Shown here: in pieces, positions 1 to 10,859 of the stretch | Position numbering within the stretch: the first letter of the stretch is position 1 | Layout of the letters: each line of letters begins with the position of its first letter | Origin: Lunularia cruciata | Taxonomy: Eukaryota; Streptophyta; Marchantiopsida; Lunulariales; Lunulariaceae | DNA: 64,000 nucleotides | NCBI GenBank assembly: GCA_948567375.1 | Contig: OX419760.1 | Location: 62,058,911 to 62,122,910 of the forward strand | Reading direction: 5' to 3' | Made by a program: the position numbers and the translations under genes | Notes under the pieces: model-generated | What the model was told of the DNA's origin: nothing | Databases searched by the model: none | The model's input: the letters and a program-made list of their open reading frames with translations, nothing else

Positions 1-1045
1 TCCTAAATAGGTGTTTGTGCATTGTGGAGATGAGAAAGAAGCTACCATGTGGCATCATAAAGGGGATACCTTTTTCAAAGGACCTTATATTCAAAGGACC
101 TGTTGTTGGTGGCCACATTGGATATCATGGCATACAAATATAACATCAAGTTAATATTCCTCATGATCATTGATAGAGATGGGAGGAGGAGGGATTTAGA
201 CACAAGTAGAAAAGGATGATGAGTTAGAACCAAAAGGCTTTAACTTTATAACAGAGAAGACAAGATGGATGTGCATATGACTAATTGATAAGCAATGGGA
301 GAAATGATTTGCATAATCTCAAATGAATCTATCCAATTGATAGCAAGTTTGCAGCTTGGGTATTGAGTGAGAGAGGAAGGTTACTAGATGAAAGCGTGAC
401 CTAGTTGAAAGGTGAGATTGTGATGATATTTATAAGCATGTTGCTTTTGCCAATTTTGAGCACCAAGAAGATGAGACTTGGCTTGGTGGAGGGATTTGGA
501 TAACATGGAAAAGAAGGTAGAAGTATGCAAGACTCGAGATGGTGGAAGAGCAAGAAAAGAATTTGGAACAAGTGAATCTTGAAGAAGAAAGGAAAGGAAA
601 CACTTGCATGCTTGGTAGGATAACTTGGTATTGTAGGAAAACTTGGTAACTACAAGACAAGTGTCCAAATTAGTGTGATGAACATTGACAAATGTATGTA
701 GCATTTCCTCCAAAGTGCAAATCTTTTATCCATCAGTTTAAGGATGATAAGTTAGACAATGAAAACTTGGTACCAAGGAGTTTAAAAGGTGCTTGCCAAA
801 ATTTACCAATAAAGCAAGGATCTTGGTTAGGGATGAGAACCCTTGGCATCCCATGTTGCTTGATGACAATATCAAAGTAGATCTATGCCAATGTTAGAGC
901 ATCACTATATCCATAGTAGGAGCTAAACAAATTAGCTTTGAGCTTATCAACAAACACTTTGATGGTTGTATGGTCCTAGTCCATCTTTGACAAGGATGTA
1001 ATGAGTTCTAAGCTTACATGTCTCCAACATGTAGATGAAATTGGT
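1..1045 (-). pseudogene. A-I integrase C-terminus and chromodomain region (degenerate)
   Basis: Remnant of the 3' third of family A pol. The longest open piece is minus 384-713 (109 codons). It carries the post-catalytic integrase stretch NVHHTNLDTCL and the segment LLQDSLVPNSFLALPPSRV, which align by eye with the intact-looking stretches of copies A-II (9845-10195) and A-VI (58570-59055). The first 100 bases correspond to the chromodomain tail. Integrase joins element cDNA to chromosomal DNA, and in chromoviruses the chromodomain binds histone marks. This copy is broken by multiple stops. Confidence 0.75.
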
Positions 1046-1049
1046 TTTC

Positions 1050-1612
1050 TTGCCATTTGTAGCATCACACCTAGATTGCTTGGACGTTGGAGTAGTAGTG
1101 TGGGTAGTTAGAGATATTTTGGCAGTTACTCATAGACTGCTTATTGACAATCAGATTTCATGTTTGGGGTATTGACTACATGGTGGGCCCTATTGTCACT
1201 TGCACTGTTCATACGATTAAGTGTGCCGTCAGTGGGACTGTTAAGGTTGGAGACCTAGGTCAAGATCAGGGTGTATACTTTCAAGTGCAGCTCTAGAGAG
1301 CTTATTTCTCTTATGTTGAGCCTTTGAGATCTTGGCTCTGGTGGACAGAGGCCAGCAAGCATCACCTAGAGTCTCTTAGCTAGAGTGGGTATGGCTTGAT
1401 TGTATCAATGCCCAATTGTTGGTAAATCAATGATTGAGTGTGATTCAAGGAGAACAAATCAATTATTGTGGCACTTTAGAGTTTATGTATGATATGTGTG
1501 AGTTGTGTTTCTATGATATGTGTGAATTGTGTAATTCTTCTTCTTATCATAATTGCAGCACTTAAGAGCTCATGTATGATTTAAAGTGGGAATTCTTCTT
1601 CTTATCATAATT
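1050..1612 (+). repeat. family B LTR inserted in A-I
   Basis: Plus-oriented LTR of family B. It begins with a diverged form of the family B start (TGCCATTTGTAGCATC here, TGTCATGTCATTTGTAG at 21296 on the minus strand). It continues through the shared block ending near ...AATCAATTATTG, then the block TTGTGGCACTTTAGAG. A 23-base sequence ending CTTATCATAATTG occurs twice (about 1531-1553 and 1590-1612) and flanks a second, decayed copy of the TGGCACTTTAGAG block. No clean target duplication is visible. The flanking family A sequence skips about 400 bp, so the insertion was accompanied or followed by a deletion. Confidence 0.7.
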
Positions 1613-2640
1613 GTTTCTATTATGAGAGATTTAGTAAGGTACTTCAAATTGAGTCATCATGATAGGGCATGGGGATGATATAGAAATACTAGATCTGTAC
1701 TCAAGCTTGATGGAAAAAAATTGTAGTTGTTCTTCCTATTGATAATTTTGATTCTTCATGTGCTTCAAATATAGGATCTACAACAAAGGTTTGTGATTGG
1801 TTTGCATGATCACTTGTTTCCCCAAGAGATAATGTCTCCATACCTTTGTGATACATATCATTGCTATTTCTTTTGACCTTGAGTAGAGTAATTCCTTTCT
1901 ATGGTACTTAATCAATGGGATGTAATCCATTTGGAAATGGATTATATTTGGAAATCCACAAGGCAATGGGATGTAATCCATTTGGAAATTCCTATTGTAA
2001 CATAGCTCCAATGGCAAAGTTAAATGCATCAAAATTAACCACAAGGTAGTTGAGGGTGAGATGGTTGGAAGATGAATAGTGGAGACACCATATAATTTAG
2101 TTTCTTGAATGTGTCTTTGTGCTTGGTAGTTCTTTGAAAGCTTGATATCTTCCCCATAAAATTACTATAGATTAAAATATCATCCAAGAACACCATTACA
2201 TATCAATCCAATAGCCCTTCCAACACCCAATGAATTTGATCTATGAAAATTGCCAAAGCATTAATGACTCAAAAAGGTAAAGCTCTCTACTCCAAATGCC
2301 CAAACCTTGTACAAAAGGTCATCTTTTGCACATCCTTCCTATCAATGGGAATTTTCCAACAGCCGCTCCAAAGATCTAATTTGGAGAAATACTATGCTCC
2401 ACTCATTTGATCCAACAAGTCATCAATTTGAGACAAGGGATACACATTTTTCATAATTTATTTATTAAGACCTTGGTAATTAATATAAAATTTAAGTCTT
2501 CTATCCTTCTTTGGTACAAAGAGTATTGGTGCTCCCCAAGGAGATGTACTATATCATATTAACTCCTCCAATAACTTGATTAGTATTTTTTTAGGCTCTT
2601 CTAACTCCTTTTGGTGAGAACCTATAGATTGATCTAATCA
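1613..2640 (-). pseudogene. A-I RNase H and reverse transcriptase (degenerate)
   Basis: Minus-strand remnant of pol. Minus 1778-2044 is an RNase H piece ending in YLLGKQVIMQTNHKPLL, the usual 'Y-L-x-G-x-x-x-x-x-x-T-D-H-x-x-L' end of gypsy RNase H with the Asp changed to Asn. The stretch 2040-2640 matches the reverse transcriptase of copy A-II (11330-12190). A 51-bp in-frame duplication (first copy from 1913, second from 1964) repeats FQMDYIPL inside RNase H. No complete catalytic set remains. Confidence 0.72.
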
Positions 2641-4440
2641 CAAGAGTACTACTTGGCAATTTCTTGATCTTGAAGTGCATACCTTGATCAGAAGGCAAGC
2701 CTCAAAAGATCATCTAGAAATACATTTGAAACTCTTGTGTTATCTGATCAACCATTACTTGTTGGGGTTGCTTACCCTCATCAAATTAACCTTGTTCAAT
2801 TGGTTTGATCTACATATAAAAAAGAAGACTATATTTCTCTAAATCTTGCTCTATAGCTCAAGCTTTATAGGTTCTATACTAACAAACTTCTCGTCTTGGG
2901 ATTGACTACTTTTAAGTATCTTACTTAAAGATGCACAACAATCTAATTGGTAATTATTGTACTTGCATTTGTTATCAAATCCATTCAAATTAAACCTTAT
3001 AGCATTCAAGATAAAGTAGACCTAAAATGACATCATAAGGAAGCAACTATAAACCTCATACACTTTGAATACTCTTTTCCAATCTTAAATATAACAAAAT
3101 ATGAAGTACAAAATGCAAAACCCTTTCTTTTGTCTGCCATCATCAATAGACTACTAAATATTGGATTGATATGAATATATAATTCCTTTGGTAATTGTAT
3201 AGACATGAAATTCTCAAAATTCTCATAATCAACCAAAATCATACAACAATGATTGGATATCATATCTTACAAGTGCATCAAATTTGCATAGGTCAAACCT
3301 TCAATCCCATTGGAACAATCTAGTTCTTAATAAGTGGCTTCATATCTCTTCTTGGGATTCTTTGTTTCCTTAGTCCTCACATTCCAAGAACTCTATGTTG
3401 CAATGCAATGTTATATTTGGCAACAATAGAAGCAACCACTATTTTTTTTAATTTTTCTCTATTTGTAGTGCCAAGTGGTCTTTATTGGATGGCATTAATC
3501 TTCATTGATGCTAGCTCTTCCACCTTTTTGTGGTATGGTTGTAAGTTTTATAGAGGTTTAGGTCAAGACCAAGTTATAGCAACCAAGGAATCAAAATACT
3601 TATCCAATTGCATGGCTTCTTCCAATTGTTTGGGCTCCTACATGGTCACTTCCAACTTGGTGCATGATTTTAAGCCCCTCAAAAATTGATCAAAAGCTTC
3701 ACCTTCTAGTATCTCTAGAATCCACATTACGGTATTTTGGTATTGAGTGATGTAGCTCTTCATAGAATCAATATGTTTCAATATTATCAATCTATCTTGA
3801 GTGGTTTGTGCAACATTTACCACTTATAATCTTCCAATTATTATGCTCTTGAATTCTTTCCATGTTGAGATCGCCATAAAAAATTGCTGTTGAACTTGCT
3901 CCACCCAAAGTTACCACCATAGTTTTGCCACTCCATGTAATTGGCTTGAAGCCAAGAGAATTTATCTTCATTCACCTTGAATATATGTAGCTTCAAAATA
4001 GCATTTGCAATCAAACACAAAATCATCCTCTATACTCAAGAGATTTTTGCTTTCAAATATCTTTGGATTCTGAAACCAAAATTGCTCTTCTCCTTCTCAA
4101 AATTCTACTCTCTCTAAATGTTCTTATCATTGGTGATCTTTCTCTTCCAATAATCAAGTAAGATGCTCAATTTGTTACCACATAACAATGATAAATTTGG
4201 GCATTGCCACCATGAATACTACTCTATCAAACTAACTATTTGCAATTATCTAAGTTAACATGTAGATACAACATGTCTACCACTCCCCGTAAGTTACAAT
4301 TAGAAGTATCAATGGTTCATTGGAAAAGTTTTGATCATGTTCAGACAATTCTACCCCAAGCATGAAATGATGAATTACATGAAATGATTCTTTGATGGTT
4401 CTTGGACACAAAAGTTCCAATAGTTAGGGGGAAATGGATT
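2641..4440 (-). pseudogene. A-I protease and gag (degenerate)
   Basis: The 5' half of the A-I coding region on the minus strand. Minus 3033-3263 is the gypsy protease region (it aligns with 21608-22003 of A-II, which has CGCKILIDFGSSTN). The sequence around 3405-3440 is the zinc-knuckle zone of gag (compare CFYCHNIRH in A-VI at 57036-57077). Minus 3638-3823 and 3841-4026 are capsid pieces; the second contains an EDKFSWLQANYMEWQNYGG-like string corresponding to the capsid segment of A-III. Gag packages element RNA and the protease cleaves the polyprotein. Neither is functional here. Confidence 0.7.
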
Positions 4441-4473
4441 TGGTGGTTCATAGATTTGATCCATCTCATTCTT

Positions 4474-4485
4474 GCTTTGATAGCA
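4474..4485 (-). promoter_or_regulatory. A-I primer binding site
   Basis: Read on the minus strand, TGCTATCAAAGC lies two bases inside the LTR end. It is a decayed version of TGGTATCAGAGC, the plant initiator-tRNA-Met complement that primes minus-strand DNA synthesis. Copies A-III and A-VI keep better versions at the same place. Confidence 0.65.
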
Positions 4486-4486
4486 A

Positions 4487-4935
4487 TGTAAAAGACCAAA
4501 GTGAGAAATAAAAGAATAGAAGACTAATTTGGAATATCATATTGGTACTCTCAAGTGAGGGAAACACTGGATGCCTAATTTGAGCTTGGCTTGGGTATTT
4601 TTAGGTAAATTGGGTACAAGATTTCCAAGGAGCTTCTAAGGAAAGTTCCTTCTAAGAGTTTCCTTACTTGGAGTGCAAGTTTACTTAGTAGTTTACTAGG
4701 TGTATAAGCTGAGCTAGTAGTTAGCTTGGCATACAAGTTACTCTATCCTTGGAAAGTTCCTAAAAGCTTCTCACGAAGAAGCTTCTATATGCTTCTAGAA
4801 TATTTTTCCCACAAGATTTTTTTATGCTTCTATTACATTCTTAGGCTAGTTCTATTTCTTTTTTTTTCTATATTTAGCTTAGACTAATAACTTATTAGCT
4901 TTTACTAACTTGTCTACTAACTCTATATTAGTACA
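4487..4935 (-). repeat. A-I 5' LTR
   Basis: Family A long terminal repeat on the minus strand. It starts TGTACTAATATAG (TGTAACAATATGA in other copies) and ends CTTTTACA. It contains several GAAGCTTC / TTCTAGAA blocks (4615-4800). The TATA box of the better copies is only weakly recognisable here near 4600. It is directly abutted by a plus-strand family B gag scrap at 4936. Confidence 0.8.
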
Positions 4936-5168
4936 ATCATGATAGAGTTCTCCAAGGATTCTAGATATTTTGCTACCATACATAGTGGATTTACAAAGAA
5001 TGGCACTCAATATCAGCCCGTATCTCAAGTACCAACAAATGAAGAGATTGTTTATAGTTTGGAGTCAACCACGGGAGCTAATTAAGTTGCACAATGTGTT
5101 TCCACTCCATTGTTGTGGAACATGGATGAGATTTATGGGGCTCCAAGGGAGTACTTATCATATTAGAT
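4936..5168 (+). pseudogene. family B gag N-terminal fragment
   Basis: The plus strand reads ATG at 4940 followed by a frame starting M-I-E-F-S-K-D-S-R. It contains GTQYQPVSQVP and LLWNMDEIYGAP. These line up with the family B gag at 19511 downwards on the minus strand (MEFFGDSRG..., AQYQPVS, LLWDMDDIYGA). The fragment is opposite in orientation to its neighbours. It joins the A-I LTR on the left without spacer and the truncated C-I gag on the right near 5168. An in-frame stop occurs after about 49 codons. It is a rearrangement scrap and not a gene. Confidence 0.7.
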
Positions 5169-5209
5169 CCTCCTTCTTTCTATTGGCTCTCTCATAACTC
5201 ATTCCTCCA

Positions 5210-6310
5210 TGGTAAGTAAACTTTAGACAATTCTTTTAGATGTGACCTCTACTTCCACAATCAAAACTATTTATATCATTAAAATGTTTTGTTGGTTGGC
5301 CTCCTCTATATGGATAGTTCCTATAATCCCTTGGTCATCATCCAAAATTTTGGTCCACTTCTCTCTTCCCTCATAGTTGTAGTACATTGATCTTTAGATC
5401 TGCAAGTTGCTCCATGATGTTTGAATCAGATCTTTTGGTAGAGGTGCAAGGACTAGAGCAACTATTACTTGTGGTACAACCTTTGTCACCAATGGGCTAG
5501 AAGCCACAGTACTTGTAGACTTGTGAAGGATGCAAAACCTTCTTCACCACTAGATCACTCTCACCTCATTCCAAAATCTCCTCCATATGAATTACAATCT
5601 TGATAGCTTTTACCTTGGAAGATTTTTCATATCTCACATTACTTTGAATTTATGATTTCAACCCTCCTACAAAATTACTTGATGAGCATGGATACTACTC
5701 CAATCATATTAGTCTTCATGTCATCCTCAATCTTCTTCAACACTATGTAGAATTAGGACTCTAACTTCTCCACTCTTTTGCATATGCTCTCACTTTCTCT
5801 CCATCTCCTTGCTTGAGGAAGATAACCTCACTCATCAATCTCTTATAATTTTCATTCAGAAGAAAATTCTAAATGAGTATTGTAGTCAAACTCTCCAAAG
5901 GCTCCACTTGACCATCTCTTATCTCTCTTTCTTTTAATATTTGGATTCAAACCATGTAAGAGTTACATCCTCAAAGAAATCCAATAGTAGCCCATTATAT
6001 CTTCCTCCTCTCATTATTTCCTATGCAATTTCTCTTGAATTCTCCCACAAAAGTCTCTATATCTCTCCATCTTTGCCAAAGAAATCCAAAATTTCCCTAT
6101 CTTAGCCTCTCACTATCTTTTGTCCTCTCCCTACATTTAAAAAGAAATTTTCTCTCACTTTATAACTAATAGAATATAGATATTGTTAATATCATTTGAG
6201 AGCAGTAAATTATAGGGAACATAAAAGGTTCATATTACTCCATTTTCACCACAAAATCAAATCCTAGAATGTATATTAATCAAACCTTCATGGATAGTTT
6301 ATCCATAAAT
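5210..6310 (-). pseudogene. C-I gag (degenerate)
   Basis: Decayed gag of family C on the minus strand. Around 5220-5290 the translation gives FDCGSRGHISKE, a CX2CX4HX4C-type knuckle whose last Cys is lost. The capsid part at 5700-6000 matches the C-III gag pieces at 26537-26791 (ERLMSEVTFLKQGDGEKVRVY there). Several stops interrupt every frame, so no full reading frame can be given. In family C the knuckle binds element RNA during packaging. Confidence 0.68.
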
Positions 6311-6347
6311 TGAAAGATTAGCTCAATCACTAATCTTGAGAACTCTC

Positions 6348-6640
6348 TTATGAAGGTGGTAGTCTCTTGATAGCTATACTAAGACTCTCTCTAAGATCTT
6401 TCACTAAGTTTTTCAAACATTGTATTAATTCATTACACTCATGGCTCTTTGGAAGTCCTTCCACTCCAAAAAACTCACACAACCCCTTGATCCTAGATCT
6501 CCTCCCTTTCAATCTTGGTGAAGAAGGTCCAACATGCAATCCCAAGTCAAGTAAGCCTCTCATTTCCCTCAATCACTTGCTCTAAATCTCAATGGACATG
6601 AACTTGCCTCATCTCTCTTCTCTCCACATAAAAGACACTT
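6348..6640 (-). pseudogene. C-I upstream Cys/His-rich frame (before gag)
   Basis: On the minus strand, upstream of gag, the sequence encodes CLLCGEKRDEASSCP (6590-6640). This is a CX2CX4-[D]-X4C knuckle in which the His is Asp. In a different frame, 6348-6572 contains LLDLGLHVGPSSPRLKGRR and LCEFFGVEGLPKSHEC. C-III has the same pair (CFLCRENGHKASSCP, then LCEVCGVEGLPKGHEC) with the same frame change between them. The function is not known. The position between leader and gag resembles the extra ORFs described for some Tat/Ogre-type elements, which is an inference. Confidence 0.55.
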
Positions 6641-7647
6641 AGAATCACTTTTTCCTCCAAATGATGTAAGTTTTTGAGTCCTCTCAACTGTGTCTTCAAA
6701 TTCTACTCTAAACTCTCCTTTCTCCAAATCAGCCATTACTATCACCTCAACCTCCTTTGGAGAACCTTACATAACCTTAACTTCCACTCCTAATGACCAT
6801 TGCAAGATGAATCTAAATACTCAAACATGCTTTTGGTCATTCATAAACTCACTTTGCATGAGATTTCAACCTTCCAAAAATAGATCCTTCTTCACAATGT
6901 CAACTAATTCTCCCAAATAGTAGCTTTTCCTCTGAAATTTTTCACACCTAATCAATTGATTAGGTGTGAAAAATGAAGTGAAAACACTATATGGTGTCTT
7001 TCCTTGCAAAATTTCAGCCCTTTTCATCAAGTTATTTGGCATAGACACCTCACTATTCAATATACATCTTCCTAGATTTGGTCTAAAACCACTTGTCTCT
7101 TCTTAGGAATTTCTAATTACCTATCTAAAATTGATCTCTCTCTAATTTCTAGGCTAGAGGGGAGCCTATCTACCATTAAATTTCTTAGAGAGTTTCAATG
7201 CAATCAAAATAGAATTGAAGGGATAGTGAACTCTATATAATTCTCTAAAGAGCATGCAATTTTTGGCAGCAATTTACTCTACTATCTTGCAATAATTTTA
7301 AGTGTTCCAACTAAGCAATAAAACAAGTTATTATCTCTAAAACTTTCAATTCTAGATCTTTAAACTCAAAGTTTTGTCCAAAATGACCATAATCTCCAAA
7401 ATCTGCAATCCACCTCAAAAAATCTCTCCAAATCTTCTCATGTGTGTAAGATGTATAATATCACCTCAAAAACATCATAATGAACTACAATATATAAAAA
7501 TGGATCCAAGTTCTCTAACATAAATTTAGAAATGTCCTCCCTAATGTTCTCTCTAAGTGAGTTCTCATAGCCTTCTTTTGTCTAACATAGAATTGTACAT
7601 GGAATATTATCTTGCCTTCAAGAGAGGTCTAATTAACCAAACCAGAA

Positions 7648-8310
7648 AGTGAGCCAACTTGTCTTTCACTCAAGATGAAGGCTATTACGGTAGTGTTCCA
7701 TGGACTAAGAAAGCAAAAAACTCCAACTCTGTCATACTCTTCCAAGGCTAAAACTCCAAGGCACTTCCAAAACTCAAAACATTGCACACAAGAGAGCTTA
7801 ATGAGAGAGAGTTAGTTGTAAATGAAAGGATTATATGAGTACCTCCTCATCTCTTGTTTATATACTTGTGAAATAGTTATACACCAAAGTTATTAATTAC
7901 CATATTAACTCAAGTTACTAGGCAAAAATTCTAAAGTCAAAAAAAATATCCCAGCTCATAGGGATAATCCCCTAACCATGTGATCTTCAATTGATCCAAT
8001 TGTTAAGTCATTGATTCTTTCACATGGGTTTATCTTTGGACTATAGGAAAATTTGAACTAGAAAGACTTGTGGGTCCAAGAGTTCTCAACTCTTTCCTCA
8101 AAGTTATACACCCAAGAATAATACCAAGTCAATACACTAGAATCCAAACTAGTGGTGTTCACTCTTTTACCTCTATCTTGGCTATGACTAATCTAGCTAA
8201 TCATAGCTAATTTTTAAATTTATTTTAAATATATAAATAATATCTCTCAACTACTTGGAATTCTAAACTAAATATCATAATAGAGCATATATGTAATAAT
8301 AGGTGTTATA
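7648..8310 (-). repeat. C-I 5' LTR
   Basis: Family C LTR, about 663 bp, minus strand. The 5' end reads TATAACACCTATTATTAC (TGTAACACCTATTTGTGC in C-III) and the 3' end is near 7648 (AGTGAG for TGTGAG). The primer site just below it reads TGGTTTGGTTAATT and is diverged from the C-III site. Shared internal blocks include the segment around 7800-7860 (ATGAGAGAGAGTTAGTTG). Both terminal dinucleotides are mutated, so the copy is old. Confidence 0.75.
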
Positions 8311-8933
8311 ATACTAGTTGTGGTATTATAGCCAAGCATATGAGTTTAGAGGTACTTGGATGTAGAGAGAGATGAGAGTCTTAGAAAATTTTCTTTATAT
8401 TATGTGGCACACTTGGCCTATTGGTATCCTAAGTTATTACCAATGTCAACAATCAAGGGTTACTAAATGACATACCAACAAACATTTCTTTCTTGGTGGC
8501 ATAAGATTTAAAGAACATGGTCCCATTCATTTGGTGATTTTTGGATGACCATGTCGGTGACATACCCATATTGACTAAGGTCAAGGTCTACAAGATCTCT
8601 ATTCCAATGTATTTTGGGATATGTTACATATACTATGGTATCTCTAGGTCATCAAGTCATTTTTTAGCCTATATTTTTGAAAATGTCCCTTTGATGGCCG
8701 ATCTTTGTGCATGGATAGTAGCAAGTACACATCAGATACATTATTGGATAAACCATGATATTAAATAGTAAGAATTGGATTGCAGCTCTTGATCTTTGGT
8801 AGATGAACCACTTACCTAGGGATGTTCTACATCATGCATATGATGGTATTCAAAAACCATCATATTTGATTGTTGATGATACCTTGGGTGTTGGGTGTTA
8901 GTCTTAGATTGTAGTAGTGGTTGATAGGTCATC
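8311..8933. other. unassigned spacer between C-I and A-II
   Basis: About 620 bp between two element ends. It holds one open stretch on the plus strand (8541-8768, 75 codons, containing VYKISIPMYFGICYIYYG). I recognise no family in it, and nothing else supports it as coding. It is probably an older repeat remnant. Confidence 0.3.
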
Positions 8934-9347
8934 TATAAAGTTCCAAGACTAAGGAGAGAAATAGGATAATGGAAGATAACATTGGGACACTTGAATGAGA
9001 GAAAACTCCAAATACCTAGCATGAGCTTTGGTTTTGGTACTTATAGGAAGCATACACGGCTCTTGAGAAGCTTCTCAAGAAGCTTCCTTGAGCCATTTTC
9101 TTGGAGTGCAAGTCAAGTCAAGTGGGGAAGTTTCTCAAGAAGTCTTTTACTAGAAGTCCCTTACTTGGCATGCAAGCTAAGCTAGTTAGAAGCTTCTAGA
9201 AGCTACCTACTTGGAGTGCAAGCTAAGCTAACCAAGAAACTTCACAAGAAGCTTCTTATATACTTTTTGAATATTCTAGGCTAATTTTTTCTATTTGCTA
9301 CTTTGTTAATCCTAACTAACTTCATCACTAATCTCCATATTGTTACA
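8934..9347 (-). repeat. A-II 3' LTR
   Basis: Family A LTR of about 414 bp. The start (high end) reads TGTAACAATATGG, with the polypurine tract directly next to it. The low end is decayed (TATAAAGTTCC where TGTAAAAGATCC is expected). It contains nested GAAGCTTC blocks at 9060-9100 and 9185-9200 and a CTATAAGTA box near 9036-9046 on the minus strand, in the same order as in the other LTRs. Confidence 0.85.
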
Positions 9348-9360
9348 TATCCCCCTCTCT
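9348..9360 (-). promoter_or_regulatory. A-II polypurine tract
   Basis: The minus strand reads AGAGAGGGGGATA immediately before the LTR start TGTAACA. This purine run is the usual primer for plus-strand DNA synthesis. It fixes the orientation of the element and marks the LTR at 8934-9347 as the 3' LTR. Confidence 0.75.
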
Positions 9361-9402
9361 ACTAATTGGTGGCATCCTTGTTGCCATTGAAACTTCAAAC
9401 TC

Positions 9403-10760
9403 CTAGGTGGCCATTTGTGCATTTTTGAGATGAGAAAAAAGTTCCCATGTGGTATCATGAAGGGGATACCCTTTCCAAAGGACTTTGTACTCTATATGTT
9501 GATGACTTTGTTGAATGTGACTATGTGCAAGGATATGATCAACTTTGTACTCCTCATGATCATTAATAGGGATGGGAGGAGGAGGAAGTTGGACAGGAGA
9601 GGAAAAAGAAGATGGGTTAGGAACAAAGGGTTTCAACTTAGAAACGTAAAAGACAAGGTAGATGTGCATTTGACAAGGCAAGGCAAGTTGATAAGCAAAA
9701 AGAGAGATGATTTGGGTGACATCAGAAGGTCCTATCCAATTAGGGTGAGTTTACAAACTTTGGTATCAAGTGGGAGGAGAACATGACCTTATCAATGACT
9801 TGAAAGGTGAGATAATGACAATGGTGGTCCACATATTATTTTTGCTAATTCTGAGCAATAAGGAGATGAGATTTGGCTTGTTGGAGGGACTGGGAAATGG
9901 TGGTCAAGAAGGTGGAAGTATAAGGGACATGAGATGGAGGTAGGGCAAGAAGAGAATGTAGAACAAGTGGATCTTGGCCAAAATTGAGGAAGAAAGAAGA
10001 GAATCCGGTGTTTTCATCCTTGGAATTACTGTATGCAAACTCCGCAATTGCAAGACATTCATCCCAATTGGTACGGTGGATGTTGACAAAGGCACAAAGC
10101 ATATCATCCAAGGTGTAATTTTCATGTTCAATTTGTCTATCAGTTTGAGGATGATAGGTAGTGGACAAAGTAAGCTTGGTGTCAAGTTTTTGCAAGAGTG
10201 CTTGCCAAAAATTTCCAATGAATCAAGGATCATGGTTGGATATGAGTACATGAGGCATCCCATGATGCTTGAAGATAACATTGAAGTAGATTGTACCAAT
10301 GTTGGGCCATCCGTGGTACCAAAGGTTGGTGCCAAATGCATTTGCTTACTAAACTTATCCAAAAACACACTATTGTTGTGTGATCTTGCTTTGTCTTGGG
10401 CAAGGATGTGATGAGATCCAACCTCACATGTTACCATTGAGTAGATGGAATGGGGAGTGGTTGAAGTTGTCCACTCGGTTTCTAGTTGTTGGCCTTGTTG
10501 CATTGGCAGCTCTCAGCTCTCACACTATTAGAAAAAATCTCGAACATCTTGTGTCATGTTGGGTCACCACCATTGGCATTAGAGAGCACCCAAGGTCTTG
10601 TCCACACCCATCTAACTAGCAACTGGTAAGTCATGAGCTTCTTGGAGGCACACAAGTCAAAGCTCACCCTTGGCTGGAACATAAATCTGGTTCCCATAGA
10701 ATAGAAGGCCTTCCTTGAAGAAGAAGAAGGTGTTGTACTCCTTTTTGTATGTTGCAAGAC
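9403..10760 (-). pseudogene. A-II integrase with C-terminal chromodomain
   Basis: Minus 9403-9681 is open and ends in a clear chromodomain (about residues 42-90 of that piece: HEEYKVDHILAHS... then YKVLWKGYPLHDTTWE). Minus 9845-10195 carries the integrase segment with STTYHPQTDRQIEHEN, where the Glu after Ile is the third catalytic acidic residue. Minus 10230-10427 and 10554-10757 carry the N-terminal part. Chromodomains of this type bind methylated histone H3 and direct integration to heterochromatin (known for the chromovirus clade). Frameshifts separate the pieces, so no active enzyme is made. Confidence 0.82.
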
Positions 10761-10859
10761 AACCTTGTACCATCTAAAAGAAAGGATCTTGTTGTAAAGT
10801 GGTCTTCAACTTGAGTTGGACTTTGGAGTCAATTGATACCATCATAATTGCCACCATGA

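Larger units (their letters stand above)
1..4935 (-). mobile_element. Ty3/gypsy chromovirus copy A-I, 3' end off the window
   Basis: Degenerate LTR retrotransposon of family A on the minus strand. Read from high to low coordinates it runs 5' LTR (4487-4935), primer site, gag, protease, reverse transcriptase, RNase H and integrase, and leaves the window inside the chromodomain region. The order and the conserved stretches match copies A-II and A-VI, which define the family. Many stops and frameshifts break every domain. A family B LTR at 1050-1612 has replaced part of the integrase, with about 400 bp of element sequence lost between the two flanks. The 3' LTR lies to the left of base 1 and cannot be seen. 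The family assignment is sure; activity can be excluded. Confidence 0.88.
5169..8310 (-). mobile_element. family C (Athila/Tat-like) 5' portion, copy C-I
   Basis: Minus-strand 5' part of a family C element: LTR (7648-8310), primer site, long leader, upstream Cys/His frame (about 6348-6640), gag (about 5170-6300). It breaks off just after the gag zinc knuckle near 5169. The correspondence with C-III (24068-27210, plus) is collinear throughout. For example, the gag stretch around 5770 is the reverse complement, with changes, of 26580-26660. Protease, RT and integrase are absent. The clade call rests on the Asp-type primer site and on the RT of sister copies C-II and C-III. Confidence 0.82.

Noticed and set aside
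9415-10619. Plus-strand open stretches of 79-145 codons
   Set aside because: Antisense to the A-II integrase and chromodomain, whose minus-strand translation shows the conserved motifs.
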